Shown: positions 8,743 to 17,689 of the stretch, piece by piece
Numbering within the stretch: the stretch's first letter is position 1
Layout: the number at the start of each line of letters is the position of its first letter
Position numbers and translations under genes: made by a program
Notes under the pieces: model-generated
Databases searched by the model: none
What the model saw: the letters and a program-made list of their open reading frames with translations, nothing else
Told to the model about the DNA's origin: nothing
From: Cryobacterium ruanii
GTDB taxonomy: Bacteria > Actinomycetota > Actinomycetes > Actinomycetales > Microbacteriaceae
Reading direction: 5' to 3'
Length of the DNA: 64,000 nucleotides
Assembly (NCBI RefSeq): GCF_004404055.1
Contig: NZ_SOHK01000004.1
Coordinates: forward strand, 1-64,000

Positions 8743-11331
8743 TTAGTTCAATCGGGCGCCACCATCCGGCGACCACGTAATTCTTCCACCTTGGAATGTT
8801 TGGGCACATCCGCCGAGGGGCTGCCCACACACGGCTGCGCTAGTCGGCCATCCAATTCCGCCGGCTGAGCCACCTTGAGCGAAGTAGAAGTCTCGGATAC
8901 TGCCCGTCACAGCTTGCGTTCCCGCAGATGACGAATAGATAGACCCGCGAGTGTACGCCTGACCAAATCCACCACCGTTCTGTGAAATTGACATGAGCGT
9001 GCTCGTTCTAATGCCGAGCTCCCCGTTCTGACCTCCCAAGTCCGCGTAGAGCTCCTCGATGGCTGGTAGCGCCACTCTTGTGCCAGACTTCTTCGAAGTA
9101 ACAATCGAGCCACGTTGGAACGCCTGAATACAATCACCGTCGGAACCTCCGCAGGTTGGAGCCCCGGTCGGCCATCCAAGCGAGCCGGCTGATCCGCCGA
9201 GTTCGAAGTAGAGCTGCCGGATTGCGCCCGAGACCGCGAAACCGCCCGTCAACGTAGTCGAATAGATGGAACCACCGACGAACGATTGCCCGAGGCCCCC
9301 GCCATTCTGAGGAATGGTCATTGGCCCACTTGTAGTCCGTCCGAGATTCCCAAGGTGGCTGCCTTGGGCGGCGTAGACGGAGTCGATTTCGGGCACGCTC
9401 GTCCATGAGACGCCGTCGGGTGTTGCGTACAGCCAACCCTTTTCAAACTTCTGGCCACACCCTCCGCCCACACGTGAGCAATCGGCGGCGGCAAGGGGCC
9501 AGCCCAAAGGGCCTGCCGCCCCGGATCGAGCAAAATAGGCAGTGCGCAAATTGTCTGAAACGGCAAAAGCTCCGGCGGACGGCTTCGAATAGATTGATCC
9601 ATTCTCAAAGGCTTGAGCTAGACCTCCGCCATTCTCTGCCACCACGAGTATCCCACTCGTAACTCTGCCCAGTTCACCGCTCTCTCCTCCCGCGTTCGCA
9701 TAGGCGGCCGCAATTTCCGAGGACGTCAAACGGCCGCCCGGCCCGCTAGACCAGCTGACCGCACCATTCTGGAACGTTTGCGAACATGACGTCACGTTCG
9801 CACAAATCGAGGCGGCCGTCGGCCAGCCCAAAGGACCAGCTGAACCGTTGGCCGAGAAGTAGAAGTCCCGAATGCCGCTTTTTACCTCCCATGTCCCCGT
9901 TACCGGTGATGAATAGATTGAACCGCCGGCAAATTGCTGCGCCGTGCCACCACCATTCCCACTGACAGTCATTATCGCGCTTACCGGCCATGACAGAGCA
10001 CCAGAAGGACCGTTCAAAGCGATGTAACGGGTTTGAATGGCACCCGATGTCGCAAAAGCGATACCTGTACCTCGGTTATAGATTGAACCGTTTTGAAAGC
10101 CCTGACTGGTCCCGCCGCCGCCTGCACTGATCGACAGGGACTCGGCCACTGGCCAACCCAACGGTCCGGCGGAGCCATTCTGATTCCAGTAAGCGGTGCG
10201 AATCGAACCGTTCACGCTCCACGTCCCCGCTGTTGGGGACGAATATACGGAGCCATTCTGAAAGGACTGGCCCGTGCCGCCACCATTCTGCGAAATCACA
10301 GACGAACCACTATTTGGCCAGGCCAGCGGGCCGGCTGCTCCACCTGTACTGAAGTAGTAGGGAAGCATGTTCCCGCTGACGATCCGTGCTCCTGTGCGTG
10401 GGCTCCAGTAGATGGATCCGTTCTGAAACGCCTGTCCAAGTCCTCCACCGTAGTGGGACATCGGGATCATGTTACTCGTTGCACTGCCCAGAGCTCCGCC
10501 AGTACCGCCGGTAGCAGCGTAAGCGGCACGGATCGAATTGCCACCGATCTCTGACTGCGTCGATCCAAACCAGTCGCTGAAGTAAACCCAGAAATTACGG
10601 TTGCCGTAGGACGAGCAACCGTCGCCCAGCCCTCCAACGTTGGCCAGCGCCGCTCCGTTTGGCTGGTAGGGCGTGTAGTAGTAAAGGGCTGCTGTGGCCT
10701 TGTTGCGGATCAACACGGAAGAGCCCCCGCAGGCGGCATTGGGATTCCAGCGCACGTTGTTGTACTGGCCAACTTTGATGTACGTAAAGCTGCCGTTGTT
10801 GTATCGATTGAGTTGGCGTGCCGCGGCATACATCTGATTGAAGAAGCCGTAGTACTGAGCGTCACACACGGACGTGTCGGGGCACCCCATGCCCATTGCT
10901 TTCCGAAGGATAGCGTCCGAGGGAGACGAACGCGTAACAAGGCCTTGCTCCTTCTGCAGCGTCACGAGCAGCACCTTGGCACTTATCCCACACGCTTGTT
11001 GTACTTTGAAGATGATGGCAGCGGCGGATTCACCGCCCACGCCTTGGTAGAAGCCACAATATGTTTCAGCTGCAACATTGGGAGTGTCCACGCGAAGCAC
11101 GTTGAGGCAAAGTAAGTTAAGGCAGTTACCTATCTTGGTCTCCAAGAAAGATTGAATCTCAGTCTGGGACATCGCCACGGGGTTGTAGAAAACCTCGTCG
11201 GACACGATATTTCCTGGATCGAATTGCGAACCAACAACCGCCTGCGCCTCCTGCGGCGTAACGACGAACATCGGCCCGAGCATCGCGGCCAGGGCAAATC
11301 CGACCGCCGTAATTCGCACACTCAAACGCAT
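8743..11331 (-). CDS. Secreted LGFP-repeat protein with 11 tandem repeats
   Basis: 862 residues. A signal peptide (charged MRLSVR, hydrophobic core, likely AQA cleavage near residue 32) begins it. Residues about 35-255 form a Cys-containing domain common at the N-terminus of actinobacterial LGFP proteins (VSDEVFYNPVAMS, LVTLQKEQGLV, FWVYFSDWFG). From about residue 265 eleven LGFP-type units of about 53 residues follow, each with a Y-x7-G-x2-G-x-LGWP core and a GGG-x2-Q-x-F-x-x-GSIY core. LGFP repeats are thought to anchor proteins to the cell wall or its arabino/galactan-type glycans. SD GAGGAG lies seven bases before the ATG. No transmembrane anchor or LPXTG motif is visible. Confidence 0.88.
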   Translation of the reverse strand: MRLSVRITAVGFALAAMLGPMFVVTPQEAQAVVGSQFDPGNIVSDEVFYNPVAMSQTEIQSFLETKIGNCLNLLCLNVLRVDTPNVAAETYCGFYQGVGGESAAAIIFKVQQACGISAKVLLVTLQKEQGLVTRSSPSDAILRKAMGMGCPDTSVCDAQYYGFFNQMYAAARQLNRYNNGSFTYIKVGQYNNVRWNPNAACGGSSVLIRNKATAALYYYTPYQPNGAALANVGGLGDGCSSYGNRNFWVYFSDWFGSTQSEIGGNSIRAAYAATGGTGGALGSATSNMIPMSHYGGGLGQAFQNGSIYWSPRTGARIVSGNMLPYYFSTGGAAGPLAWPNSGSSVISQNGGGTGQSFQNGSVYSSPTAGTWSVNGSIRTAYWNQNGSAGPLGWPVAESLSISAGGGGTSQGFQNGSIYNRGTGIAFATSGAIQTRYIALNGPSGALSWPVSAIMTVSGNGGGTAQQFAGGSIYSSPVTGTWEVKSGIRDFYFSANGSAGPLGWPTAASICANVTSCSQTFQNGAVSWSSGPGGRLTSSEIAAAYANAGGESGELGRVTSGILVVAENGGGLAQAFENGSIYSKPSAGAFAVSDNLRTAYFARSGAAGPLGWPLAAADCSRVGGGCGQKFEKGWLYATPDGVSWTSVPEIDSVYAAQGSHLGNLGRTTSGPMTIPQNGGGLGQSFVGGSIYSTTLTGGFAVSGAIRQLYFELGGSAGSLGWPTGAPTCGGSDGDCIQAFQRGSIVTSKKSGTRVALPAIEELYADLGGQNGELGIRTSTLMSISQNGGGFGQAYTRGSIYSSSAGTQAVTGSIRDFYFAQGGSAGGIGWPTSAAVCGQPLGGCAQTFQGGRITWSPDGGARLN

Positions 11332-11377
11332 AACATCTCCTCAATCGTGCCGAGTATGCACCGGCTCCTCAGTTACC

Positions 11378-12297
11378 CTATGTCAGAAGTGCGCGCAACT
11401 GAGAATGATTGTGTCCCCCATGCTGTTCTCCTGCCTTCCAGGCATTAGTAGCTCCTCGCAATGAAGGGCGTAATTGGGGTCGGAATCCCGCAGCTTCGAG
11501 GAATGATCGGGCTATGTAGTGCGTCAGATATCTGAAGCCCAAGGCTGTGCCGCGGAGATGTGCTAAGTGTCCGTTGATGGCTTCGGTCGGGCCGTTCGAA
11601 GATTCCGGTCTGTCAAAGAACGCGAGGATGTCGGTGACGCGCTGTTTGAAGGTCCGGCCGAGACGGTGGAGCTCGGTCAGGAGCTGGGGGACATCGTGAC
11701 TGATCGAGTCGATCACCGCTTGCATCACGGCCTTTCCAGACGTCTTGTTCGGGTTACGGTAGGCGGCGACACTGCGCTGGTTGATCCCGCAGGTCGCCTG
11801 AACCTCGAGGTGCGCGTCGTCGTCGAACAGGGCAGCCGGCTTTGCTGCTTGTCGGTGCGGAGATCACAACCGGTGTGCAGGGTCCGCCGGGCGGTATGTA
11901 GCGGATCTCCCACGTGCCTTCGATGGCCAAAAATGTGCTGTTGAACTCGTTGCCGGCAGCGGTCCAGAGCGTCGCCGGCGGGGCGCACGACGTGGAAGGG
12001 ATCCATCACCGGAACCGCCTCCGGGAGTTCCGCGGTCGCGGCGGTTTTATAGCTGGTGAAGCCGCCTATCACGACGACGTCGATGCGGCCCAACGGTTCA
12101 TGGGCGAGGCGACGAATGACCGCATCTCGTGGCACGCCCTGACAGCCAAAGTGGTGGCACCAATCGTCACGCGCGACAACGCCGCCCACAAGCACCGCAC
12201 GACCGCGGTCGAGGTGCTGCCCGACGGCTCGAAGGCCAAGCTTGTCCAGACGACAAAAGATGGTCAGATCCGGGTTAGCAAAAGTAGTCTCGGACAT
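11378..12297 (-). pseudogene. ISL3-family transposase with internal deletion and frameshift
   Basis: The N-terminus (MSETTFANPDLTIFCRLD, with a CxxxGxPRD-type zinc-finger area) runs to RRLAHEPLG and then jumps straight to RIDVVVIGGFTSYKTAAT, a later part of the DDE domain. About 100 residues of zinc finger, HTH and the first Asp are therefore missing. The next block, MDPFHVVRPAGDALDRCRQR, is typical ISL3. A frameshift near 11,840 separates it from ALFDDDAHLEVQATCGINQR and the C-terminal SNGPTEAINGHLAHLRGTAL. The gene is clearly inactive. Confidence 0.82.
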
Positions 12298-12420
12298 GTC
12301 GAGATCTTCCCGATGGGCGGTGTTGGAACTTCCATCATGGGAAGACCTCGACTCCTTTCAGCCCAACGACGTGACCGTTACGCGCACCTCAACTACACCC
12401 TCAATTGCGAAGAGCCCCTT
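11378..12420 (-). mobile_element. Decayed ISL3-type insertion sequence
   Basis: The stretch contains ISL3 transposase remnants (separate entry) flanked by weakly similar, inverted ends. The 12,418-12,393 end (minus strand) reads GGCTCTTCGCAATTGAGGG. The other end near 11,386-11,405 reads TGCGCGCAACTGAGAATG. The match is imperfect, so the exact boundaries are uncertain, and no target duplication was identified. It lies directly upstream of the LGFP gene's start region. Confidence 0.5.
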
Positions 12421-12554
12421 TTCTGGTGGCCTGCTCGGTGGGGACTATCCTCAGACACCCACCGCCCACCGATATCGGGCGCTGAGTGATTCGATCAAAT
12501 GTTTGCCACAAATGCGATCTCACTCATCGGTTGAGGCGGCCAAGGTCGCATAGA
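12421..12554. other. Intergenic stretch beside the ISL3 remnant
   Basis: No gene or convincing hairpin seen between the ISL3 end and the stop of the GT2-GT4 gene. Confidence 0.5.
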
Positions 12555-15041
12555 TCACCCACGTCTGAGTCGGCTCTGGACCTTCTGAAACACGACCCTC
12601 GGGCCAGATTCACGAAGATAGTGAACGAATAGACCTGCATCATGTCTGATGCCAAACTTCTTCACGCGGGAATGTGGTCGTATCACTGCTAGGAGCGCGT
12701 CGGCTGGAACTTTGCCGCGAGCGACAAGGTCAAGAGCGTGACGTGGCTCGCTAAGGAACTGCGTCAAGGGGGCGAGCACCCGATGCCAGAAATAGTCCTC
12801 CCGCACCGCGTGAATATTCGCCTTCGCCTCGGCAACAAACTGCTCATCGAAAAGCGCTTTTTCCAAGGCCGCAGTGAGCTCCTCAACGTTTCCGGCAGGC
12901 ACAACGATTCCGAGTTTTCGATTCTTCACGAGTTCCGCAAAATGATCGCCCTCAGTGACAACCATGGGCAGCCCAGCCCAGAGATAATCCAGGATTCTCG
13001 TTCGAAAAGAGAATGTTGTTTCCACATGGGAAAAATGAGTGCTCACACCGACATCAGCCTCGGTGAGATAGTTTTGTCGATCCGAGTAATCGACCCACGA
13101 TGAGTTAAAGAAAACTGACCGGTCGAGGACACCGAGTTCCAATGCAAGCGCGCGCGATTCCGCTACGATTCTCATCTCGGGTACGCCCGGATGTGGATGC
13201 TTCGTCCCTTGAAAGAATAGACGAACATTCTCGTGGTTTTCAGAGAGTGCGGCCACTGCGCGAATCAGGGTTTTCGGATCGAACCAGTTGTAGAGTCCAC
13301 CACTCCAAAGGAGGAGTTTGTCTTCTTTTGCAATGCCTTTTAGCGTGCCTTTGAGTACGGGCCGGGAATGCTCGGGAGGAGTGCTCGAAAGGCCAAATGG
13401 AACTACCGCGATGAGGTTTTCGAGATCAGGATCATTTTCATAGTTGGCGGGATTGATACGTCCTAGTGCCGCGAGCTGCCCGAGATAAAAGTGGCGTTGA
13501 CGCTCGGAAGCGCATAGAAAGAAGTCACCACGACTGAGCTGGGCGTTGAGGACTTCAGTGGCATCGAGCACCTGCCTATTCCACTGCTCAGCAGGCAACT
13601 CTCGACCTTGTTCCAGCTGCTCTAAGTGCATTGGATCGTACACATCCGCGACGATGATCTTCGTTGAAGATCGTAGCGACTCGAATAACGCCATTGCGAG
13701 ACCTTGAAAGACGATAACGTCTGTCCATGCTTCAAGCTTGGCCATGGCTTTCTGGTCACCCAAACGCACGTGCACGATGTTGAACGGAGCATCAATCGGC
13801 TCGAGCCCTGCCAGGGACACCAAGGTGACGTCATGCGTATGGGCCAAGGTCTCGGCGATGTGCCACGCGCGGATAGCGGGACCCGCCATCTTCGCACCAA
13901 TGGGATCCCCAGTGACAATCAAAACTCGAACTACAGCTGGCGGCTGCAAAACGGAAAATGACTCGACGATCTTCTCGTAGCCTTCCCGGTAGGTGCCGCC
14001 CTCGTACGACGGCGCGTCAGTGTTGCCAAAGAGTCGTTGAAGCGATCCGTCAAACACGACTCGAGTGGATTGAATCTCTGCGCGTGACTGCGCCAGGGAC
14101 GGCAGATTCTCGACGAATTGATCGATGGCAAAAATTCCCGCGAGCGTCTCTTTGGCCACCGATTGGTCCATCTCGGAGTCTCCACCAGGCTTACGAATGT
14201 CCAGAGACGTCGAGTCCAAGTTGCCACGTGCCACTGCCCGCCGCACGGCCAGCGACAGCGCACCCGGCAGAGCCGCCTGAAGGCCCTCATCCGAAAGATT
14301 TTTGTATAGGGCGAAGATTGCATTTCGCTCGAGGAGATACGTTTCTTTGAACGTCCCAAATTGTGTCATCGAAGCGTGGTGTTTATGAAAGGCGAGAGAC
14401 TCGGGAACATAGACGTAGCGCCATCCCAGCAAGTTCAATCGCCACCCCAAGTCGACGTCTTCGAAGAACATGAAGAATCGCTCGTCGAAGCCTCCCAGCG
14501 CGTCGTACACGGAGCGACGGACAAACATCGCTGATCCTGTACCGAATAGCACGTCTCGAGGGCTGTCTTGCCCGAGCGGCAGGGCTTGGCCCGTCTCGGG
14601 CTTGTACCCCATGCCGAACCAAGTTAGAGCGGAACCAATGTAGTCAACCAGAACTCCGTCCCAGTCCACGACCTTACTTGCAACGGCGCCGATAAGCGGC
14701 GACTCTTCGAATTTGCTAACGGCCGCCCGAACCCAGTCAGGATCAGGCTTCGCGTCGTTGTTTAGGAAGGCAATGTACTCGCCACTGCTATGGGAAACGC
14801 CGAGGTTACACCCACCCGCAAAACCAGTATTCTTTGTCGATTCAACAACTTTTGCGTGTGGCGCTGCCGTGCGAATCTCTGCAGCGCTGCTGTCACCGGA
14901 ACCGTTTTCGACCACGACGATCTCGAGCCTGTCGATAGGCCAGTTCAGTCGTTTCAGGTGTTCTAACGCCTCAATCGTGTCACTGGCGCCCCGAAAATTG
15001 ACGAGCACTACAGATACAGTACCCGGTCGCAGCTTTGGCAT
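12555..15041 (-). CDS. Bifunctional GT2-GT4 glycosyltransferase (first of two paralogues)
   Basis: 828 residues. Residues about 8-260 are a GT-A, family 2 domain: VSVVLVNFRGASDTIEAL, VVVENGSGD, the DXD-like motif NNDAKPDPDW, and GGFDERFFMFFEDVDLGWR, the ED acid/base motif seen in WbbL-type rhamnosyltransferases. After a linker, residues about 370-770 are a GT-B, family 4 domain: VLIVTGDPIGAKMAGPAIRA, FLCASERQRHFYLGQL, LLLWSGGLYNWFDPKTLIRA and GLPMVVTEGDHFAELV. Two transfers by one chain would extend a repeating or alternating polymer. AAAGG-like SD lies before ATG 15041. It shares the whole domain layout with the gene at 25601-28210. Confidence 0.88.
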   Translation of the reverse strand: MPKLRPGTVSVVLVNFRGASDTIEALEHLKRLNWPIDRLEIVVVENGSGDSSAAEIRTAAPHAKVVESTKNTGFAGGCNLGVSHSSGEYIAFLNNDAKPDPDWVRAAVSKFEESPLIGAVASKVVDWDGVLVDYIGSALTWFGMGYKPETGQALPLGQDSPRDVLFGTGSAMFVRRSVYDALGGFDERFFMFFEDVDLGWRLNLLGWRYVYVPESLAFHKHHASMTQFGTFKETYLLERNAIFALYKNLSDEGLQAALPGALSLAVRRAVARGNLDSTSLDIRKPGGDSEMDQSVAKETLAGIFAIDQFVENLPSLAQSRAEIQSTRVVFDGSLQRLFGNTDAPSYEGGTYREGYEKIVESFSVLQPPAVVRVLIVTGDPIGAKMAGPAIRAWHIAETLAHTHDVTLVSLAGLEPIDAPFNIVHVRLGDQKAMAKLEAWTDVIVFQGLAMALFESLRSSTKIIVADVYDPMHLEQLEQGRELPAEQWNRQVLDATEVLNAQLSRGDFFLCASERQRHFYLGQLAALGRINPANYENDPDLENLIAVVPFGLSSTPPEHSRPVLKGTLKGIAKEDKLLLWSGGLYNWFDPKTLIRAVAALSENHENVRLFFQGTKHPHPGVPEMRIVAESRALALELGVLDRSVFFNSSWVDYSDRQNYLTEADVGVSTHFSHVETTFSFRTRILDYLWAGLPMVVTEGDHFAELVKNRKLGIVVPAGNVEELTAALEKALFDEQFVAEAKANIHAVREDYFWHRVLAPLTQFLSEPRHALDLVARGKVPADALLAVIRPHSRVKKFGIRHDAGLFVHYLRESGPRVVFQKVQSRLRRG

Positions 15042-15254
15042 GCGGACCTTTCAGAGAGGGAACAGGAGGTCACACTCTACCAATCGGCAACCGGTAACAA
15101 GTGCCTGCTCCGCATACGGGACATTCACGATCTCAGGCACTCTCGCCGATTCCCGACATCCTTGGGGCTTGAAGCAGCAGCACTCACCGCTCATGCAGCA
15201 CAAAGCCGGCACATCAATGACTTTCACCGTCCCACTTCCGGAATCGCAGCCTCA

Positions 15255-15894
15255 AACCGGTCGATGGCGATCTTTCTGGCCATCCCTCGGCGCTGACCGT
15301 TCTGGCAACGCTCTGGGCGTTGGCCTCTTTACTCATGTCCTTCCAGACGAACCGGTTCACGCGATTAGGGCCGTCGCCGCAGCAAATGGAGATTTGACAG
15401 GGAGCAAATCAGCATCTCAGCCGTCCCAGATGGAAGTGACGGTGCCCGCTTACGTTGCAAATTCCTATGAGCAGGACTGTTCGCCTTCGACCCCACCATC
15501 ACGGCGGATTGCCAACCACCCCTTGATGGCTACAGTGACGTACTTGTACAAGCGAATACATCGCTGGTGTGAATTCCCCCTGTTCTATGCCATCGTTAAC
15601 GTATCCGCGCTGGTGACATCAGGCGACCTCGTACTGCATGCGATGCGAATCATGAATAGGCTCCCGTGCCCGGCGCCCTTAGCCACAATGATTGTGTCCC
15701 TCCGTCAGCTCGGCTTACATCGCTGGACAATGTTTGCCGTAGCCACAGCGGTGCCGCCTGTGTCACTTTTCGTCATGGGTTCCATCAACCCCAACGCGCT
15801 TAAACTGACTTCAGCCGGCGCACTATTCGCCACGCTAGCGCTTACTCTAAGTTCGGCATCGCCCGGAGGCCGCTCATTTAACCGGCCGATGTGA
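15255..15894 (+). pseudogene. Decayed DUF2142 membrane protein gene
   Basis: Three frame segments rebuild the N-terminal half of a DUF2142 protein. Segment one reads ALTVLATLWALASLLMS (first helix). A shift near 15,340 leads to PDEPVHAIRAVAAANGDL and VTVPAYVANSYEQDC. A shift near 15,480 gives FAFDPTITADCQPPLDG, and a return near 15,570 gives FPLFYAIVNVSALVTSGD, then LFVMGSINPNALKLTSAG. The family motifs (PDEPxHxxRA, FDPxxTADCQP, GSxNPNxLE) are all recognisable. The C-terminal half is missing after about 15,880. DUF2142 proteins are polytopic and usual in surface-glycan loci. At least three frameshifts plus truncation make it a clear pseudogene. Confidence 0.8.
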
Positions 15895-15934
15895 ACAAGT
15901 TGGGGAGCCCAAAAGCCACGCGTATCACGCTTGC

Positions 15935-15940
15935 TAGACT
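15935..15940 (+). promoter_or_regulatory. -10 box of leaderless rmlC transcript
   Basis: TAGACT lies six bases before the GTG start at 15947, so the transcript would begin at or next to the start codon. No Shine-Dalgarno is present. No clear -35 hexamer. Confidence 0.5.
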
Positions 15941-15946
15941 TTGGGA

Positions 15947-16555
15947 GTGCAGATTCGCGAACTCTCCATCCCAGATTCATTCGAAATCACTCCGAAGCAG
16001 TTTGGTGACGACCGGGGAGTGTTCCTCGAGTGGTACCGGTTTGACAAGCTCGAGGAGAAGGTCGGGCACAGGCTCGACTTAGCTCAGGCCAACACTTCCG
16101 TGTCCAAACGTGGTTCAGTGCGCGGCATTCACTTTGCGGATATCCCGCCCAGCCAAGCGAAGTACGTCACCGCCGTTCACGGCGCCATACTCGACTACAT
16201 CATCGATATTCGAGTTGGTTCTCCCACGTACGGCCAGTGGGACAGCGTCCTACTCGACGACAGCGATCGCCGTGCCGTCTACATCGCCGAAGGACTCGGG
16301 CACTGCTTCGTCGCATTGACCGACAACGCAACTGTCAGCTACCTCGTGAACAGCACCTTTAGCCCAGGTCGCGAACACGGCATCAGTCCTCTCGACGAAG
16401 AAATCGCGCTCGTGTTTCCACCTGAGGCCGGCGAACTTCTGCTGTCTCCGAAAGACACAGCTGCGCCCACCCTCGCGGCCGCAGCGGCATCCAATTTGCT
16501 TCCTACCTGGGACGCCGCCCGCGCGCACTATGCCACTTTGAACGACAGGAACTAA
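15947..16555 (+). CDS. rmlC: dTDP-4-dehydrorhamnose 3,5-epimerase
   Basis: 202 residues from GTG 15947, chosen because a TAGACT -10 box stands six bases upstream and the protein start [19 protein letters not shown] matches the family. Cupin-fold landmarks are [30 protein letters not shown] with the catalytic His in RGIHF (residue about 63), [16 protein letters not shown] and the conserved Tyr region [11 protein letters not shown]. It epimerises C3 and C5 of dTDP-4-dehydro-6-deoxyglucose in dTDP-L-rhamnose synthesis. rmlA follows five bases later. The partners rmlB and rmlD lie 12 kb away across the polymer export genes. Confidence 0.93.
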   Translation: MQIRELSIPDSFEITPKQFGDDRGVFLEWYRFDKLEEKVGHRLDLAQANTSVSKRGSVRGIHFADIPPSQAKYVTAVHGAILDYIIDIRVGSPTYGQWDSVLLDDSDRRAVYIAEGLGHCFVALTDNATVSYLVNSTFSPGREHGISPLDEEIALVFPPEAGELLLSPKDTAAPTLAAAAASNLLPTWDAARAHYATLNDRN

Positions 16556-16560
16556 CGCTT

Positions 16561-17436
16561 ATGCGCGGAATTATTCTCGCCGGGGGCTCGGGCACGCGCC
16601 TGTGGCCAATCACCAAGGGCATCTCAAAGCAGCTCATGCCCATATATGACAAGCCGATGATTTACTATCCGTTGTCGACTCTGATGATGGCGGACATCAA
16701 AGAAATTCTGATCATCACGACTCCCGAATACAACGCTCAATTCCGCGCTCTGCTCGGAGATGGCTCCGAACTTGGTATTCGAATCGAGTACGCAGTTCAG
16801 GCCTCGCCGGATGGTCTCGCCCAAGCGTTCATCATCGGTGAAGAATTCATCGGTGATCACAGCGTTGCGCTGGTTCTGGGGGACAACATCTTTCACGGCG
16901 CCGGCCTCGGTTCGTCTTTGCGTGGCAACGCTGAGATCGAGGGTGCTCGAATCTTTGCTTACCATGTCAGCAATCCGACGTCATACGGTGTGGTCGAGTT
17001 CGACAAGTCTGGAACGGCAATTTCCATTGAGGAGAAGCCGGCAAAGCCAAAGAGCAACTACGCCGTTCCCGGCCTCTATTTCTACGATAATTCCGTCGTT
17101 GAGATCGCGAAGACCATCGAGCCTAGTGCCCGCGGCGAGCTGGAAATAAGCACGGTGAATGAGCGGTATCTGGAACACGGCACCCTTCACGTCCAGGTAC
17201 TTGATCGCGGAACAGCCTGGCTAGATACCGGCACATTCGAGTCGATGATGCAGGCATCAGAGTACGTTCGCGTCATAGAAGACCGTCAGGGCTTTAAGGT
17301 CGGCTGCATCGAAGAGATCGCCTGGCGCGCCGGGTGGATAACGGATGCCCAACTTGCTGTGCTCGCTGCGCCCCTTCTCAAAAGCGGATACGGTCGGTAT
17401 TTGGCGGATCTCGCCGCCCTCCGCCCTGCGCTCTAA
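16561..17436 (+). CDS. rmlA: Glucose-1-phosphate thymidylyltransferase
   Basis: 291 residues, the normal length. The nucleotidyltransferase signature [20 protein letters not shown] opens the protein, followed by [19 protein letters not shown]. Catalytic/metal Asp is in [26 protein letters not shown] and [15 protein letters not shown] complete the RmlA set. It makes dTDP-glucose from dTTP and glucose-1-phosphate, the first step of dTDP-rhamnose synthesis, and is usually inhibited by dTDP-rhamnose. AGGAA lies nine bases before the ATG. It is co-transcribed with rmlC. Confidence 0.95.
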   Translation: MRGIILAGGSGTRLWPITKGISKQLMPIYDKPMIYYPLSTLMMADIKEILIITTPEYNAQFRALLGDGSELGIRIEYAVQASPDGLAQAFIIGEEFIGDHSVALVLGDNIFHGAGLGSSLRGNAEIEGARIFAYHVSNPTSYGVVEFDKSGTAISIEEKPAKPKSNYAVPGLYFYDNSVVEIAKTIEPSARGELEISTVNERYLEHGTLHVQVLDRGTAWLDTGTFESMMQASEYVRVIEDRQGFKVGCIEEIAWRAGWITDAQLAVLAAPLLKSGYGRYLADLAALRPAL

Positions 17437-17458
17437 CCCAGAACTGGTCGAGGAAACC

Positions 17459-17689
17459 GTGAACCGGGAATCGGAACGAATTGTTGAACTAGAACGCCGT
17501 CTATTCATAGCGCGGGATCAACTTGTCGCCGAGGTACGATTCTCCACAGAACTTTGTGCGAAGTTCTCAGAAGACCTAACCCGGATGACCGTCGAACTGT
17601 CTAGGCTGCAGCGACAACGGGGCGTTTACTGGCGAGTTAAATCCCGGCTCGGGAACGCCTTTCGACGATTGAGCATAGGTCCGCGATGA
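17459..17689 (+). CDS. Small coiled-coil protein coupled to a glycosyltransferase gene
   Basis: 76 residues from GTG 17459, which is preceded by GAGGAAACC. Almost the whole chain is a charged heptad pattern (RIVELERRLFIARDQLVAEV, then ELSRLQRQRGVYWRVKSRL), predicted coiled coil with a basic C-terminus. There is no signal peptide or membrane helix. The stop codon TGA overlaps the ATG of the next glycosyltransferase gene (ATGA at 17686-17689), so the two are translated together. Such coiled-coil stubs often occur as C-terminal tails of surface-glycan glycosyltransferases. Here it could be a detached tail or a scaffold for the membrane-bound assembly complex. No database family is recognised by eye. 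Confidence 0.6.
   Translation: MNRESERIVELERRLFIARDQLVAEVRFSTELCAKFSEDLTRMTVELSRLQRQRGVYWRVKSRLGNAFRRLSIGPR

Noticed and set aside
14713-15894. A long plus-strand frame of 393 codons
   Set aside because: Its first 110 codons are the reverse complement of the GT2-GT4 gene. Only the part after about 15,340 is real, as a piece of the DUF2142 pseudogene.
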